A stretch of DNA of 31,010 bases from Gnetum montanum. Lineage: Eukaryota; Streptophyta; Gnetopsida; Gnetales; Gnetaceae. Shown in pieces: positions 30,600 to 31,010 of this stretch (the stretch's first letter is position 1; each line of letters starts with the position of its first letter). The DNA lies in assembly GCA_015680685.1 (NCBI GenBank), contig MNCI01027317.1, forward strand, positions 256,654 to 287,663, read 5' to 3'. A program made the translations under genes and the position numbers. The notes below the pieces were generated by a model, which was not told the origin of the DNA, searched no databases, and saw nothing but the letters and a program-made list of their open reading frames with translations.

Positions 30600-31010
30600 A
30601 TGTCTCTCTCACAAGACTATGATAATGCAACAACTAGTAAAGTAATTCATTGGAGAACCAACAAATTATATGATGATGAAGACGAAATCTGGAGTACTCA
30701 ATCTGATGCAGGGGTCTCCTATGTACATAAACGAAGACAACATCGTTCCAACTCACAAATTCATAACCTACCTAGTGACGATGAACCCCTGCTGGCCACT
30801 AAGAGCCTAATGCATATACAAGAGGCTGTTCAAATATCCTGCAAGCATTATATGCAAAGCCGTCTACCTAGGCTTGATTTAAATAACTTTTTCAAATTTT
30901 CAAGAGACTATGATTTAGATCTGCAATATCATTTACAAGCCTTCCATGATGCCTATGTATGGAACAATATTGATAATGGGTGGAAAAAACTTAAGCTCTT
31001 TCCTACAACA
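30600..31010 (+). CDS. Gag of element C, N-terminal 137 codons, open at the window end
   Basis: The ATG at 30600 opens MSLSQDYDNATTSK and the frame has no stop through base 31010. The N-terminus is type II (WSTQSDAGVSYVH, residues 31-43) and short. The block SDDEPLLATKS (59-69) is shared with element A (HDEPLLATQS), followed by the capsid-like core RLPRLDLNNFFKF (88-100), LQAFHDAY (112-119) and GWKKLKLF (127-134). Compared with A, about 230 residues between start and the DEPLLAT block are absent. No enzyme is visible because the window ends inside gag. It is the only gag here that could still be translated. Confidence 0.88.
   Translation, partial: MSLSQDYDNATTSKVIHWRTNKLYDDEDEIWSTQSDAGVSYVHKRRQHRSNSQIHNLPSDDEPLLATKSLMHIQEAVQISCKHYMQSRLPRLDLNNFFKFSRDYDLDLQYHLQAFHDAYVWNNIDNGWKKLKLFPTT

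Larger units (their letters stand above)
29600..31010 (+). mobile_element. Element C: 5' end of the best-preserved Athila-like copy
   Basis: LTR8, a PBS with only two mismatches, a 113-bp leader and a gag frame without stops to the end of the window. The rest of the element lies to the right. The PBS and open gag suggest it is younger than A, B or element 3. Confidence 0.88.

Overview
The window is plant nuclear DNA made almost entirely of decayed LTR retrotransposons of the Ty3/Gypsy superfamily, Athila-like lineage. I see no host gene, rRNA, tRNA, CRISPR array or bacterial feature. The evidence is a Gag-PR-RT-RNaseH-IN order, RT and integrase blocks close to plant Athila elements, LTRs that begin TGATGA and end TCATCA, and primer-binding sites that are decayed versions of an 18-mer complementary to plant tRNA-Asp(GTC). 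The dense nesting and old, heavily mutated copies suggest a large seed-plant genome, perhaps a gymnosperm; the species cannot be told from this window.

Layout. (1) 1-7933, minus strand: element A, with its 3' noncoding region, integrase, RNaseH, RT, protease, gag, PBS and 5' LTR (LTR1, 7119-7933). Its 3' LTR lies off the left edge. (2) 7934-8610, minus: LTR2, a partial LTR of another element, apparently split by A. (3) 8611-~9530, minus: a relic of a third element (A2) holding LTR3, PBS and the first 33 gag codons, cut exactly where LTR2 begins. (4) ~9540-~14937, minus: element 3, with LTR4, a PBS relic, gag and a pol-linker remnant, but no protease, RT, RNaseH or integrase. (5) 14938-15453: AT-rich flank. 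(6) 15454-29358, plus: element B, with LTR5, PBS, gag-pol, a long noncoding stretch holding a U3-like promoter, a third ORF of 952 codons, then two different LTRs in tandem (LTR6 and LTR7). The 5 bp CTACA flanks both outer ends. (7) 29359-29599: short spacer. (8) 29600-31010, plus: element C, with LTR8, a good PBS and a gag frame still open at the window end.

How it fits together. In a live element the LTR supplies promoter and poly(A) signal, tRNA-Asp primes reverse transcription at the PBS, Gag packages the RNA, and PR/RT/RNaseH/IN process, copy and insert it. Here every visible polymerase region is broken. Decay is dominated by C-to-T and G-to-A transitions, as expected for methylated transposon DNA. 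The most unusual item is the third ORF of B (24560-27418): one frame over 2.86 kb with 34 in-frame stops and no frameshift, preceded by a TATA box in LTR-U3-like sequence. It suggests a separately promoted accessory protein with a domain resembling the 'putative plant transposon protein' family followed by coiled coils. Single N characters at 1310, 21221 and 21279 mark assembly gaps where coding sequence is missing.
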